Source of the DNA: an uncultured Verrucomicrobiota bacterium
GTDB lineage: Bacteria > Verrucomicrobiota > Verrucomicrobiia > Methylacidiphilales > Verrucolacustridaceae
NCBI GenBank assembly: GCA_903956835.1
Contig: CAJBOM010000206.1
Coordinates: 1 to 40,429, forward strand
DNA length: 40,429 nucleotides
Reading direction: 5' to 3'
Below the pieces are notes generated by a model. It was not told the origin of the DNA. It did no database searches and saw only the letters and a list, made by a program, of their open reading frames with translations. Of this stretch, positions 27,349-37,600 are shown one piece after another. How positions within the stretch are numbered: the stretch's first letter is position 1; each line of letters opens with the position of its first letter. The translations under genes and the position numbers were made by a program.

Positions 27349-29127
27349 ATGAGTGCGCGGTCTTTTCTAATTTCGCTGGGGTTGGTGTTGGCCCTGCTGA
27401 TCGCCCTGAGTGTCTTACAGCGGAGGGAGCCAGGAACAGAGAGGGGTGCACGTGAGTCCCGTCGGATAACAGATCTGCCTGTTCGGGAGGCGGAACGAAT
27501 CGAGCTTACCGGCCCGAAAGGGTCTTTTTCCTTTCGAAAAAAAGCGGAGAAGGAGTGGTTGTTGGAAAAGCCAATTCAGGGTGCAGCGGATGCGAGCTCG
27601 GTGAAACAACTTCTTTCAGAGATTCAATTCGTGGAGACGTTGCAGAAAATGCCGGAGGGGAAAAAAGAGGAGGCTCTGTTGCAGTCATTCGGACTTGGGC
27701 AACCGACGCGTACGGTGCGGGTGGGAACGAGGGAGGGGGAGTTGCAGGTTGAGACGGGCCGCGAAACTCCGATTGCGGGGGGTATTTACATTCGTGCGCG
27801 GCAACCGGGTCGGCCTGAACTCATTGCGGTAGTGCAAAAGCAGTTAGCGGAATCGATGGATCGTGACTTAACCGGGTGGAGAGAAAAGCGGGTATTACCT
27901 CTGGAGGTGTCTGAGGTGGAGGAGATTCTTTTGCATCAGGGAGCCTTGGAGGTGGAGGTGAGGAAGAAGGATGAGGAGTGGTCGATTCACAAGCCGGTGG
28001 ACGCTCCGGCTGATCCGGTGGCGGTGGGTACTGTTCTCGGGGAGATGTCTGCTTTGAAGGCGGCGTCTTTTGTTTCGGATACAGGGGGAGATCTGGCGTT
28101 GTATGGGTTGAATGCGCCGGGGTTGGTTTTTGAATTACGGACAAAGGCGACGAATCGGATTCTGCAGATTGGGCAAGTGAATCCGCAAAATACGCAGCAG
28201 GTTTTTGCCCGGGTGACTGATCAGCCGTCGGTTTTCCTTTTGGCTCGGTCGGCAATTGATGTCTTAGGGAAAATGGCGGATCGGGTGAGGGATAAGCGTT
28301 TGGTGACCTTTTCTTCTCCTGCGCAGGTGCAGGCAGTGGATTTTGCTGGGCGTGGGGGGGAGTATCGTCTTGAGCGTGGGCAGGGCACAAACCGGTGGAC
28401 GCTACGGGTGGGCGGGAAAGAACGGGTGGCCGATGAGTTGAGAGTGGTGGCTTGGTTGGAGTATTGGCAGGAGGCGCGAGCGAGTCGTTTTCTTTCGACG
28501 GAAGATCCAGCGCGGATGGGTTTGAATAAGCCTCGGCAAACCGTGACTTTTTCTTGGTCGAATACTGTGGGAGCTGGGGGATCGACGAATCGGGTGGAGA
28601 CTTTGAAATTCGGAGATGATGCCAGCAAGGAGGAGGTCTTCGCTCAGTTGGCGGCGATTTCTGGAGGAATGGCGTTGCCGATGGCTCTGTGGCGAAGTAT
28701 TCCCGAGAGTCCGTGGAACTGGCTGAGACAGGAGTTGCTTCCTGCTGATTTCGGACCCGTGACGGGATTGATCTGGGCCTCAGGAGGAGCACGCCATGAG
28801 TATCTTGCGGGAGCGGATGGGCGGTGGCGTGCAGAGGGGGCGGTGGCAAATGTTCCAGAAGCGGCGGGCTACGCGGAGCGATTAGCTCATCTGGAAGTGT
28901 CGCGGTGGACAGGAGAACCGCGCAAAGGAGATTTTAGTAAAACTGATGTCGAAATTGTTGTGCAGGGGGAGAAGGGGAAAAGGGCGAGGATCGTGGTGGG
29001 TCGTCCGATGGCGGATGGATTCGCTCCGGTGCATGTGGAGGGGGCTGAATTTGCAGGTCTGCTTTCGCAAAATCAGGTAGGGCAGCTTAAGCAAGATCCT
29101 CGTTTACCTATCTCAACCCAGAGGTGA
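27349..29127 (+). CDS. DUF4340 domain-containing membrane-anchored protein
   Basis: N-terminal TM; repeated RIELTGPKGSFSFRKKAEKEWLLEKPIQGAADASSVKQLLSEI pattern. Confidence 0.82.
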   Translation: MSARSFLISLGLVLALLIALSVLQRREPGTERGARESRRITDLPVREAERIELTGPKGSFSFRKKAEKEWLLEKPIQGAADASSVKQLLSEIQFVETLQKMPEGKKEEALLQSFGLGQPTRTVRVGTREGELQVETGRETPIAGGIYIRARQPGRPELIAVVQKQLAESMDRDLTGWREKRVLPLEVSEVEEILLHQGALEVEVRKKDEEWSIHKPVDAPADPVAVGTVLGEMSALKAASFVSDTGGDLALYGLNAPGLVFELRTKATNRILQIGQVNPQNTQQVFARVTDQPSVFLLARSAIDVLGKMADRVRDKRLVTFSSPAQVQAVDFAGRGGEYRLERGQGTNRWTLRVGGKERVADELRVVAWLEYWQEARASRFLSTEDPARMGLNKPRQTVTFSWSNTVGAGGSTNRVETLKFGDDASKEEVFAQLAAISGGMALPMALWRSIPESPWNWLRQELLPADFGPVTGLIWASGGARHEYLAGADGRWRAEGAVANVPEAAGYAERLAHLEVSRWTGEPRKGDFSKTDVEIVVQGEKGKRARIVVGRPMADGFAPVHVEGAEFAGLLSQNQVGQLKQDPRLPISTQR

Positions 29128-29157
29128 CGCGGGAATTCTTTAGGTTAGATTGAAGAG

Positions 29158-29457
29158 ATGGAACGGGACCGAAAAAGTGCCACGCCGCAGAGCCAAGTCC
29201 GAGTACGACCTAAGCTGTACGGGGTAGCTCTTTATCTAGTGGCGGGAATCCTACTGATTCAGGTTCTTTTCTGTATTTCGGTATTCGTCCTCAGGCCCTA
29301 CGCCCAAGGGAAAACCCCCGAAGGAATATTGAATAGTGAAAGAGCGAAAGCGGGGGAGTGGTGGGGTGGGGTGACGCACTTTTTGCAGTCCCGAGTAACC
29401 AAGGGGATGATGGCACCGCGCGGAGAGACGAATGCGCCGGTGTCCGCACCCCGCTGA
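29158..29457 (+). CDS. Small single-pass membrane protein, unknown function
   Basis: One strong TM (LYLVAGILLIQVLFCISVFVL). Tightly spaced in the ABC/DUF4340 operon. Confidence 0.6.
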   Translation: MERDRKSATPQSQVRVRPKLYGVALYLVAGILLIQVLFCISVFVLRPYAQGKTPEGILNSERAKAGEWWGGVTHFLQSRVTKGMMAPRGETNAPVSAPR

Positions 29458-29463
29458 AACTTT

Positions 29464-30399
29464 ATGGCTGAGAAAAAAAGTCGGACTTGGATTTTAGCGG
29501 CGGCAGGGTTGGTGGGGATTCAAGTTTTAGTTTTGTTCGGGCTACTGAAGTTGCGCCATCAGGACACGGATGAGTCGCGAGAATGGTCGTTGGATCCGAA
29601 GGCGACGGTGGAGGAGGCGGCTCGGGAGAAGGAGTCGCGCGAGGCGCTGGGTAATCTGCCCTTGCCTGAGGGGACGAGACGTTTGACGGTGGCGGGGGCA
29701 CAGGCGGCGGCGCCACAGGCGGAGGATCTTTTGGAGCAGGCCAGAGAGCTGCAAAATCGGGGACAACTTGATTTGGCGGAGAAATTGCTGGGGCAAGCTG
29801 AGGCTAAGGCACCTGAGAATAATCGGATTCGGGTGGCGTCGGCATTGTTGGCAGAGGCGCGGCAAGATTCGGCCTTGGCGCTGCAGCGTTGGCGGGATTG
29901 TATTCGAGCGAGTGATCCAAGCGGGACGACTCGGCGGTTGGCCTTAGCGCGAGCAAGAGTGGTGGAAGAGAGGATGCGGCTTGAGCAGGTGGCGAGGCAA
30001 CGAGAGGAAAGTTTGGCGAAGAACTCACGGAAACTGGCTTTGGCAGGGGTGGTGGAGGAGAAGAGCGGGGGGGAGGGGCGGCGAGTTACTTGGAATGTAC
30101 GGGCGGTGAGTGGAAATCGTCCGTTGGATGCGGGGAAAGTGGGGGTGCGGGTGACTTTTTTTGAGCGTGGTCCGAATGGAGTTTTGCAAAAGAGTGCGGG
30201 AGGACTTCCGCGTTGGGAGAAAGGGCCTCCGTTGGTGGAGGGTGATGGATGGCGGAATCTTTCGGCGGAAGCTCGGCCCAGTGCGGAATCTAAATATGCG
30301 GGATACTCCTGGCAGCTTTTTTACGATGGAGAGTTGCAGGATGAGCGAATTCAGCCCGCGTCCTTGCGGGGTGTTCTGCGTGAAATCCCGCGGAGCTGA
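29464..30399 (+). CDS. Membrane-anchored TPR-like protein, unknown function
   Basis: N-terminal TM ([20 protein letters not shown]), helical [44 protein letters not shown] repeat. Confidence 0.7.
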   Translation: MAEKKSRTWILAAAGLVGIQVLVLFGLLKLRHQDTDESREWSLDPKATVEEAAREKESREALGNLPLPEGTRRLTVAGAQAAAPQAEDLLEQARELQNRGQLDLAEKLLGQAEAKAPENNRIRVASALLAEARQDSALALQRWRDCIRASDPSGTTRRLALARARVVEERMRLEQVARQREESLAKNSRKLALAGVVEEKSGGEGRRVTWNVRAVSGNRPLDAGKVGVRVTFFERGPNGVLQKSAGGLPRWEKGPPLVEGDGWRNLSAEARPSAESKYAGYSWQLFYDGELQDERIQPASLRGVLREIPRS

Positions 30400-30464
30400 C
30401 GGGGCTCGAACCCGCAACCCCCGCCGTGACAGGGCGGTGCTCTAACCAATTGAGCTACAGCTCC
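30391..30464 (-). tRNA. tRNA-Asp (GTC)
   Basis: Reverse complement GGAGCTGTAGCTCAATTGGTTAGAGCACCGCCCTGTCACGGCGGGGGTTGCGGGTTCGAGCCCCGTCAGCTCCG. Acceptor GGAGCTG/CAGCTCC; anticodon loop CTGTCAC; T-loop GGTTCGAGCC. CCA not encoded. Confidence 0.95.
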
Positions 30465-30476
30465 AACCAAGATAGA

Positions 30477-30504
30477 AATATACCTGCGATGGCGAAGAGA
30501 CCAA
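30477..30504 (-). promoter_or_regulatory. Candidate tRNA-Asp promoter (TTGGTC-N16-TATATT) inside the nadB start region
   Basis: -10 complement at 30477-30482, 12 nt from the tRNA 5' end; -35 complement at 30499-30504. Confidence 0.4.
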
Positions 30505-32093
30505 GTCAGGAATTCACGGCTGAGGTGGTCGTGGTGGGGAGTGGGATTGCGGGGTTGAGCTTTGCCCTGAAGGCATCGCGACATGCACGGGTCCTTTTAT
30601 TGACGAAAAAGAACGCGGCAGAATCAAATACCAACTATGCGCAGGGGGGGATTGCCTGTGTAACTTCGGCGGAGGACTCCTCCGAGTTGCATGTGCAGGA
30701 CACGATGGCGGCGGGGGCGGGGTTGTGTCGGGAGGCGGTGGTCAGGCAAGTGGTGCAGGCTGGTCCGGCCCGAGTGGCGGAGTTGATTGCGCTGGGGGTG
30801 AAGTTCACGGCGAAGCAGGTTGGGAGTGGTCAGGGGTTAGATCTGGGTAAGGAGGCGGGGCACAGTAAGAGGCGGGTTTTGCATGCAGGGGATATTACGG
30901 GGAAGGAGCTGGAGAAAGCTCTTTTGGCGGCAGTGCGGGCGTCGCGGAACATTGAGATCCGAGAGGATTTGGTGGCAATTGATTTGGTTACCTCGAAAAA
31001 ACTGAAGAAGTCGGGGCCGAATCAGGTGAAGGGGCTTTATGTTTTAGAGAGTGCGAAGCAGCGGGTTTTAGCGATCTCCGCGCGGATGGTAGTTTTGGCT
31101 ACGGGGGGGTGTGGGAAGTGTTATCTCTACACGACGAATCCGCCGATTGCGACTGGGGATGGGGTGGCGATTGCCTATCGGGCGGGAGTAGCGATTGCGA
31201 ATATGGAGTTTATCCAGTTTCATCCTACCTGTCTTTTTCATCCCACGGCGCCGACTTTTCTAATTTCGGAGGCGTTGCGTGGAGAGGGGGGAGTGGTGGT
31301 GGATGCGCAGGGAAAGGATTTCACGAAAAAGAGGGATGCGCGGGGTTCGTTGGCGCCGCGAGATATTTTGGCCCGCGCGATTGACGAGGAGATGAAGGAA
31401 ACGGGGGCGCCCTGTGTGTTTTTGGATATTCGTTCCCGTGGGGCGGACTTTTTGGAAAAACGTTTTCCTGCGATTACGGCGACTTTACGTGAGTTAGGCA
31501 TTGATCCTGCGAAGCAATTGATTCCGGTGGTGCCGGCGGCACACTATCAGTGTGGGGGAGTGCCAGCGCAGTTGGATGGATCGACACAACTTCAGGGTTT
31601 ACTCGCGTTGGGGGAGGTGGCCTGCACTGGGTTGCATGGCGCAAATCGGCTGGCGAGTAATTCTTTGCTGGAGGCGTTAGTGATGGCCCATCAGGCGGCG
31701 GAGGCTCTGCCCGAGAAGCTGGCTGGTTTGGGCAAGACTGGCCCTATTCCTGAGTGGAAGGAGGGGAAAGCCCATGATGCGGATGAGATGGTGGTGTTGA
31801 CTCATAACTGGAAGGAGATCCGGCAGTTGATGTGGGATTACGTGGGGATCGCGCGGACGAATAAGCGGTTGTTGCGGGCTCGGTCACGATTGAGGCTGCT
31901 TTTGCAAGAAGTGCAGGAGTTTTACTGGAACTTCCGAGTGACGAGTGATTTGTTGGAGTTACGGAATTTGGCATTATGTGCGTCACTGATTGTGGAGTCG
32001 GCTTTGAGGAGGAAGGAGAGTCGGGGCCTGAATGCGAATGCGGACTATCCGAAAAAGCGGAAAGAGGCGAGGGACACCCTGATTACCCCTTAG
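30489..32093 (+). CDS. nadB: L-aspartate oxidase
   Basis: [84 protein letters not shown]. Start at MAKRPSQEF; the track start at 30426 lies in the tRNA. Confidence 0.95.
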   Translation: MAKRPSQEFTAEVVVVGSGIAGLSFALKASRHARVLLLTKKNAAESNTNYAQGGIACVTSAEDSSELHVQDTMAAGAGLCREAVVRQVVQAGPARVAELIALGVKFTAKQVGSGQGLDLGKEAGHSKRRVLHAGDITGKELEKALLAAVRASRNIEIREDLVAIDLVTSKKLKKSGPNQVKGLYVLESAKQRVLAISARMVVLATGGCGKCYLYTTNPPIATGDGVAIAYRAGVAIANMEFIQFHPTCLFHPTAPTFLISEALRGEGGVVVDAQGKDFTKKRDARGSLAPRDILARAIDEEMKETGAPCVFLDIRSRGADFLEKRFPAITATLRELGIDPAKQLIPVVPAAHYQCGGVPAQLDGSTQLQGLLALGEVACTGLHGANRLASNSLLEALVMAHQAAEALPEKLAGLGKTGPIPEWKEGKAHDADEMVVLTHNWKEIRQLMWDYVGIARTNKRLLRARSRLRLLLQEVQEFYWNFRVTSDLLELRNLALCASLIVESALRRKESRGLNANADYPKKRKEARDTLITP

Positions 32094-32167
32094 GTGAGAT
32101 GGTATTCGCAGCCTATTACGAGTAAGGAATCTTGAAGTTTGGGTCGGGGGCGGGTAGAGTTTTAAGA

Positions 32168-32452
32168 GTGATTCAAGAAACTACTGTTCGTCCCGAGAAG
32201 ACGGTAAAGGTGATTATGGGGATTGCGGCGCTGAGCTTGGTGACCATAGCGGTTTGTATGGTGATTTTAGTTTCAAGGGGGAATCCTGTCATGGTGCGGA
32301 GGCAAGTTATGCCTGTGGAAAATCGGATGCCAATGATTCCTGGGATGATGCCACAAGGGGGCTCGATGGGGCAGGGTATGCCAGAGGGAATGAATCGCCT
32401 TGGCCAGCCTAAACCAGTGGGCCAACCTCCCGAGAAACCTGCGACGAAGTAA
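32168..32452 (+). CDS. Small Met/Pro-rich single-pass membrane protein
   Basis: TM IMGIAALSLVTIAVCMVILV followed by VENRMPMIPGMMPQGGSMGQGMPEGMN. GTG start assumed; could be ATG 32216. Confidence 0.5.
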   Translation: MIQETTVRPEKTVKVIMGIAALSLVTIAVCMVILVSRGNPVMVRRQVMPVENRMPMIPGMMPQGGSMGQGMPEGMNRLGQPKPVGQPPEKPATK

Positions 32453-32495
32453 GCCGAAGCGTTGCCCTTACCGAAGGGTCTGCTAGAACTTTTGG

Positions 32496-34091
32496 ATGGC
32501 AACGAAGTATAAAGTTTTTGTAACGGACGGAGTATCACCGAGTGGGGTGGGTGTTTTAAAAGCGTGCCCGCAGATTGAAGTGATCGAAAGTCCGACACTC
32601 AAGGAGAAGGAGCTACTGGAAAAGCTGAAGGGGTGCGATGCCTTGATTGTGCGAAGTCAAACTCAGGTCAGTAAAGCAATACTGCAGGGGTGTCCAACGG
32701 TTCGTGCGGTGGGTCGGGCGGGGGTGGGAGTGGACAATGTGGATGTAGATGCTGCGACGGAAAAAGGTGTGGTGGTGATGAACACGCCGGCGGGCAATAC
32801 CGTCAGCACCGCGGAACAGGCTTTTACACTTCTTTTGGGGCTGGCGAGGCATTTGCCTCAGGCCCATGCCTCGATGTCGGCAGGGCAGTGGGATCGAAAA
32901 AGTTTTCAAGGCACGGAGCTGAATGGAAAGACGTTGGGAATTTTAGGAATGGGGAGGATCGGAGGAGAGGTGGCCAGACGGGCGATTGCGTTTGGGATGC
33001 GGGTGATGGCGTTCGATCCGTATCTGTCGGCGGGGAAGGCGAGGAGCCTGCAGGTAGAATTGATCGATCGGGTGGAGGATCTACTTCCCCAAGTTGATTT
33101 TATTACGATGCATCTACCGATGACCGATGAGACGAAGGGAATTCTGAGCGAGGAGAGGCTGAAACTTTGCCGCAAGGGAGTGAAGATTGTGAATTGTGCG
33201 AGAGGAGGGTTGGTTTCGGAGTCGGTACTGCTCCAAGCGATTGAGGCGGGGCAGGTAGGCGGGGCCGCCTTGGACGTTTTTGAGGAAGAGCCACTGACAG
33301 CGGATCATCCGTTACGGAAGAACAAGAAGGTGATTCTGACTCCGCACCTGGGGGCCTCTACGGCGGAAGCCCAGGAGAGCGTGGGGATCGAGATCGCTGA
33401 GGCGATCCGGGATTATTTGACCGAGGGTGCGGTACGGAACGCAGTGAATATTCCGAGTGTGGACGCGCGGACGATGGCCAAGCTGCGTCCGCAGATTGAG
33501 TTCGGTTTCAGACTGGGTCGGTTGCTCTCGCAGATTGCCCCTGCTCGGTGCGATCGTTTGACGATCAGTTATGCTGGAAAAATTGGGGAAGAGGACACGA
33601 CCCCGATCACCCGGAGTATTTTAAAGGGATTTCTCTATGGTGCGGGTGGAGGAGAAGTGAATGAGGTGAATGCCCCGAAGATGGCAGCGAATCTCGGGCT
33701 GAAGTTGAGCGAAACCAAGCAGGCGGAACCGGGGGAGTATGCCGAGCTGATTTCCGTGAGAGCAGGGCAAGATTCGAAAGAGGCGGAGGTGAGCGGGACC
33801 TTCTTTGGAACGAGTCCGCATATCGTCCGGATCAATGACCAGTGGATGGAGGCGAGGCCAGAAGGATTTTTACTGTTGATGGAAAATAAGGATCGTCCGG
33901 GGATTGTCGGTTGGATCGGAACACTGTTGGGCAAGCACAAGGTGAATATTGCGAGTATGACGCTGAGTCGGAGTGCACCAGGATCAAAGGCGCTGAGCGT
34001 GTTGAATCTGGATTCGGCCCCTGGGGATGAGGTGTTGAAGGAGATGCTGGCGGATAAAGACATTACGTCGGTAAAAGTCGTTAAGATTTAG
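32496..34091 (+). CDS. serA: D-3-phosphoglycerate dehydrogenase
   Basis: [61 protein letters not shown]-terminal ACT domain ([27 protein letters not shown]). Confidence 0.97.
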   Translation: MATKYKVFVTDGVSPSGVGVLKACPQIEVIESPTLKEKELLEKLKGCDALIVRSQTQVSKAILQGCPTVRAVGRAGVGVDNVDVDAATEKGVVVMNTPAGNTVSTAEQAFTLLLGLARHLPQAHASMSAGQWDRKSFQGTELNGKTLGILGMGRIGGEVARRAIAFGMRVMAFDPYLSAGKARSLQVELIDRVEDLLPQVDFITMHLPMTDETKGILSEERLKLCRKGVKIVNCARGGLVSESVLLQAIEAGQVGGAALDVFEEEPLTADHPLRKNKKVILTPHLGASTAEAQESVGIEIAEAIRDYLTEGAVRNAVNIPSVDARTMAKLRPQIEFGFRLGRLLSQIAPARCDRLTISYAGKIGEEDTTPITRSILKGFLYGAGGGEVNEVNAPKMAANLGLKLSETKQAEPGEYAELISVRAGQDSKEAEVSGTFFGTSPHIVRINDQWMEARPEGFLLLMENKDRPGIVGWIGTLLGKHKVNIASMTLSRSAPGSKALSVLNLDSAPGDEVLKEMLADKDITSVKVVKI

Positions 34092-34100
34092 CTTTTTTTT

Positions 34101-34172
34101 CTCACGCAAAGCCCCGACGCCAGTCGGGGTCAGGGCGCAGACGCGGAACGGAAAGGGATTAGCGGGTTAAGG
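34101..34172. repeat. Composite intergenic repeat element (short copy)
   Basis: CTCACGCAAAG + GCCCCGACGCCAGTCGGGGT (34111-34130) + CGCAGACGCG + AAAGGGATTAGCGGGTTAA; same blocks as 21035-21346. Confidence 0.7.
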
Positions 34173-34404
34173 GGACGGTGAGCGAATCGATTGATCGACC
34201 TTGGGAGCGAGACGAAGTTTCTGCGTATCGAACGTCCGAATATCGTCCTGGATGAGCAAGGTGCTGTGATAGCTCTCCTGGCGGCCTGTTCACCAGAAAA
34301 TCAAAAGGAGGGAGCGCGCATCTTGGTCTTTCCTGTCGACCGATTTGGGCGACGCCCCTGATCACCTCCCGGCCTTTGAAACTCAATCAAGCAAAGGGCA
34401 AAAA

Positions 34405-34611
34405 CTAAAATCCGTAGATGGCCTTCAGATGGATAAAGCGTCGACTGGAAGCATTCATCGAGGTCCGATCCCTGACGGTTACCTGTTCTCTGAATGTGTC
34501 TAAGGAAATTACGGATGTTTCCATGGTGTGGGCAGGGCCTGAGTTCCAGGTCACCAGATCACTGGAGACTTCCACGACGAAGTCGAAGTCCAATCGATTT
34601 TTTAAGCGTGG
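34405..34611 (-). pseudogene. In-frame continuation of the GH5 C-terminal module downstream of a TAG codon
   Basis: Same frame as 34612..37833. Reads PRLKNRLDFDFVVEVSSDLVTWNSGPAHTMETSVISLDTFREQVTVRDRTSMNASSRRFIHLKAIYGF then TAG. Confidence 0.8.
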
Positions 34612-37600
34612 CTAGGTGATGGTTAAAAATCCCCCTGAGTCAAGAATCACTGGGTAAGGGTTCGAGATGCCGCTCATAGAAGTTAAGGGGCTCAAACCTG
34701 AGCCGTATGAAAAGAGATTGGCATGGCCGTCCCGATTTGCGTCTGCTGTGGGGCTACTCACATTTACTTCAGCGATTTGTGAGGCCGTGAACCACCGGTT
34801 CTGAAAAGAACTCCAGCTGGAGGTGCCCGAAGGTAAGGCGCTGAGGTCGACATTTTGGAAAGTAGCGGTGTTGAGCGTGTCATTTTTATGGGATGTCACC
34901 GCGAGGCCAATCTGAACAGCAGAGTTCATCGGGAGTATCACGGCATGCTGATCTCTCCAAGTCGCTCCATCGTCCGACTGCCAACCGGTGAAGGTATTGC
35001 CGCTGCGCAAGATTCGCAGCCACAGGGGCGCGTTGCGCACGCTGAGTTCGTGGTTGGATGTGTTTCCTCCCTCTGTGCTTCGCCACTGCATACGGGTACC
35101 TCCGCCTTGCGGGGTAACAAGCAAGGCGACATTTTTTGCGTTGGCGGCAATGGTCTCGCGCACCATCAAGCCCGCTTTCGCCCAGTAGTCCGTATTGTTC
35201 ATGGTGGCGAGACGGGCGATGATGACGAAGTCACCGCTTAGAATTTGGGAAACAAAATGGCACCCATCGGCAGCTCCCTCGATATCTGCCCCAGATCCTT
35301 TCAGTGTGAAGGTGGTATCAAGATAAGTGGTGCTGCCGGCAAGCCCTAGACTTCCGATGTCCTGCTGGATCCAACCCGTGGGAAGTGGTGAGTACACAAA
35401 TCCAACTTCGGCGGAGGGCTGGCTCGTATATGTTCCCGCATGTGAAATGATGCGGTAGCTGTTCGTGGCTCCACTCGTTGGGGAGGGGTCGGTGAAAGAG
35501 GTGGCAGAAATATCGGTAGCGATGGTCTGAAACAACGACTCCCCCGACGACGTGCGCCTTTGCACCGAGTAGTGAGTTGCGCCCAGCATGGATTTCCAAC
35601 TAACCGTGCCATCTGAAATGGCGACACCCAAGGGAATGGCCGGAGGACCTTGGGTGGTTGAAAGAGATGTCATGAGGAAATATTCCCAACCCGAGATGAT
35701 GCTTTTGCTGCAAAGGACTGGGTCATTTGCATTTTGGGTCAAGAAAAGGGAATTGGGACCTTGTATGGCGACCGATCGGTTGAGTCGGTTGAGGGTAAAC
35801 TGCTCGTTACTTGCCAGCGTGGTGGCATCGGCATAGAGCCTGTTGTCGGAGGCTGAATACCGGACGTACTTGCCGTTGCTGGACCGAAGAGCCGTGCGCC
35901 CTGCTCCTGCATCGACCAAGGTAAATTGTGCGTTGGCAGTCTCCGAGGTTGCCTGACAAGTCAAAAGGTAAGGACTGCTGCTTTGCCATGATAAGTACCC
36001 CCCGTTATTTGCCTTGAGCGATACGGTGGCCTCCGAAACTGGAACTGAAGCCGTGTTTGGAATAGTGTTGCTGGTCTTGGTGAATCGAATCGAGTTGATG
36101 TTGCACTCACTCGAACCTGTATTTGCGATTCGTATCGACTGAACCCCTGTAGTAGAAAAACCGCCATTTACGGTAACGGTGTTCCAATTTCCCCAGCCGC
36201 GGTCCGGCACCGAGGCGGTGACCAAAGTTTTGGTGCCATCGCCACTTTGAATCTGAAGGGTGGAGGTCTGTCCGGAACCATTGGCGACACGGAACGCGAT
36301 GTCATAAGTTCCGGTGGCCGTCACATCGACGGTGTATTTCATCCACTCGGTCGGCTTGAAAAAACCAACATTATAGCCGTTGGAAAGAGAGTCGGAGCAG
36401 GTTTCGATATCCACGCCGCCGTTTCGATAGGTCCAACGCTCGTTCCAAGCGTTGTATTCACCAGTAGTATTAAGGACATTTTCCCAGCCGGTGTCCGAGC
36501 AGGCGTGACCGTTCATACCCTGGTCATAGTTAGCGGCGTAAACCTCCATGCCTGGAATCGTCGGAATAGTACTATAGGGTGCGGTGGTGCGATTGCCGGG
36601 TTGATTAAAAATTGCACGAAGAACCTCGGTCTGGGTTTGGGTATTGGCCAGGCGAACACTCTCAGCTAGCTGAGTCAGCGTGGTGCGGGCGGTGTCTGTG
36701 CTCAAATTTGGATTGGTACCGCCCAGATAGTTTAGCAAGTCCTGATAACCGGGGGGGAAGGTGGCTTTGGAAAGACAGTTGATGCTGTCGAACTTTTTCA
36801 TGGGCCACCAGGACATGCCGATTCCTTGGCCGCGGAGTAGTTCGACCATTTTGGTGAAGTTGTCGTTGCTATTCTCCCCATGCTCTCCGCACCAAATCGG
36901 GCGGTTTTGTTCGGTTCGCATATCGAGGGCAAATTGAATGTCCGAGCTGAAATCTGCCGAAGAGCTGTACTTATGGAACACATAGACCATCTGGTCATCC
37001 CAAGAAGGAGTGAGACCGGTATAGTCGTTGCTGTAGCTATTCCCTTCGATGAAGAGAATGTGACTATCTCCATTTGCCCGAATCGTCTCGGTCAAATTGA
37101 CGTAGAGCTCACGCAAGAGGGTTCCTCCTGGAAGGGTCCAGTTGGGTTCGTTGATCAGGTCATATCCCGCGACCCACACCTCATTTTTGTAGCGCTTGGA
37201 AAGCCGATCCCAAAGCCGGACGGTTTTGCTGCGATTCTCTGCACTTTCCCAGAGCGATGGTTTGGTGGAGTCATAGTCACTGATCCCACTGTTATTGCTT
37301 TGTCCGCCCGGTCCGGCGTGCAGATCGAGGATGACGTAGATCCCGGCTGCTGTGCACCAAGAGATAATGTTGTCTAGAAGGGTGAAGCCTTGATCATTCC
37401 ACACATCGGGGGTTCCGAGATTGACGAAGTATTCGTAGTGCAGGGGGAGACGCACCGCATTGAAGCCCCACGCCTTGATCTGGTTGATGTCGGCCTGGGT
37501 GACGTGGTTGGACAGCCACGAATCGTAGAAAGTCTTCACGCTGTCGGAGCCCACCAGGGTTGTCAGCTTTTGCTTCCACGTGTGCTGGGCGGGGGCTTGG

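Noticed and set aside
27821-28849. 342-aa antisense ORF opposite the DUF4340 gene
   Set aside because: Pro/Ser/Thr-rich low-complexity translation antisense to a well-supported CDS; artefact of the strong G/C strand bias suppressing stops on the opposite strand.
30426-30488. Upstream start of nadB in the ORF track
   Set aside because: This part lies in the tRNA-Asp complement; the conserved FAD-binding N-terminus begins after the ATG at 30489.
34159-34386. 75-aa minus-strand ORF and possible gene remnant between serA and GH5
   Set aside because: No recognisable protein in any frame; treated as non-coding or too decayed to identify.
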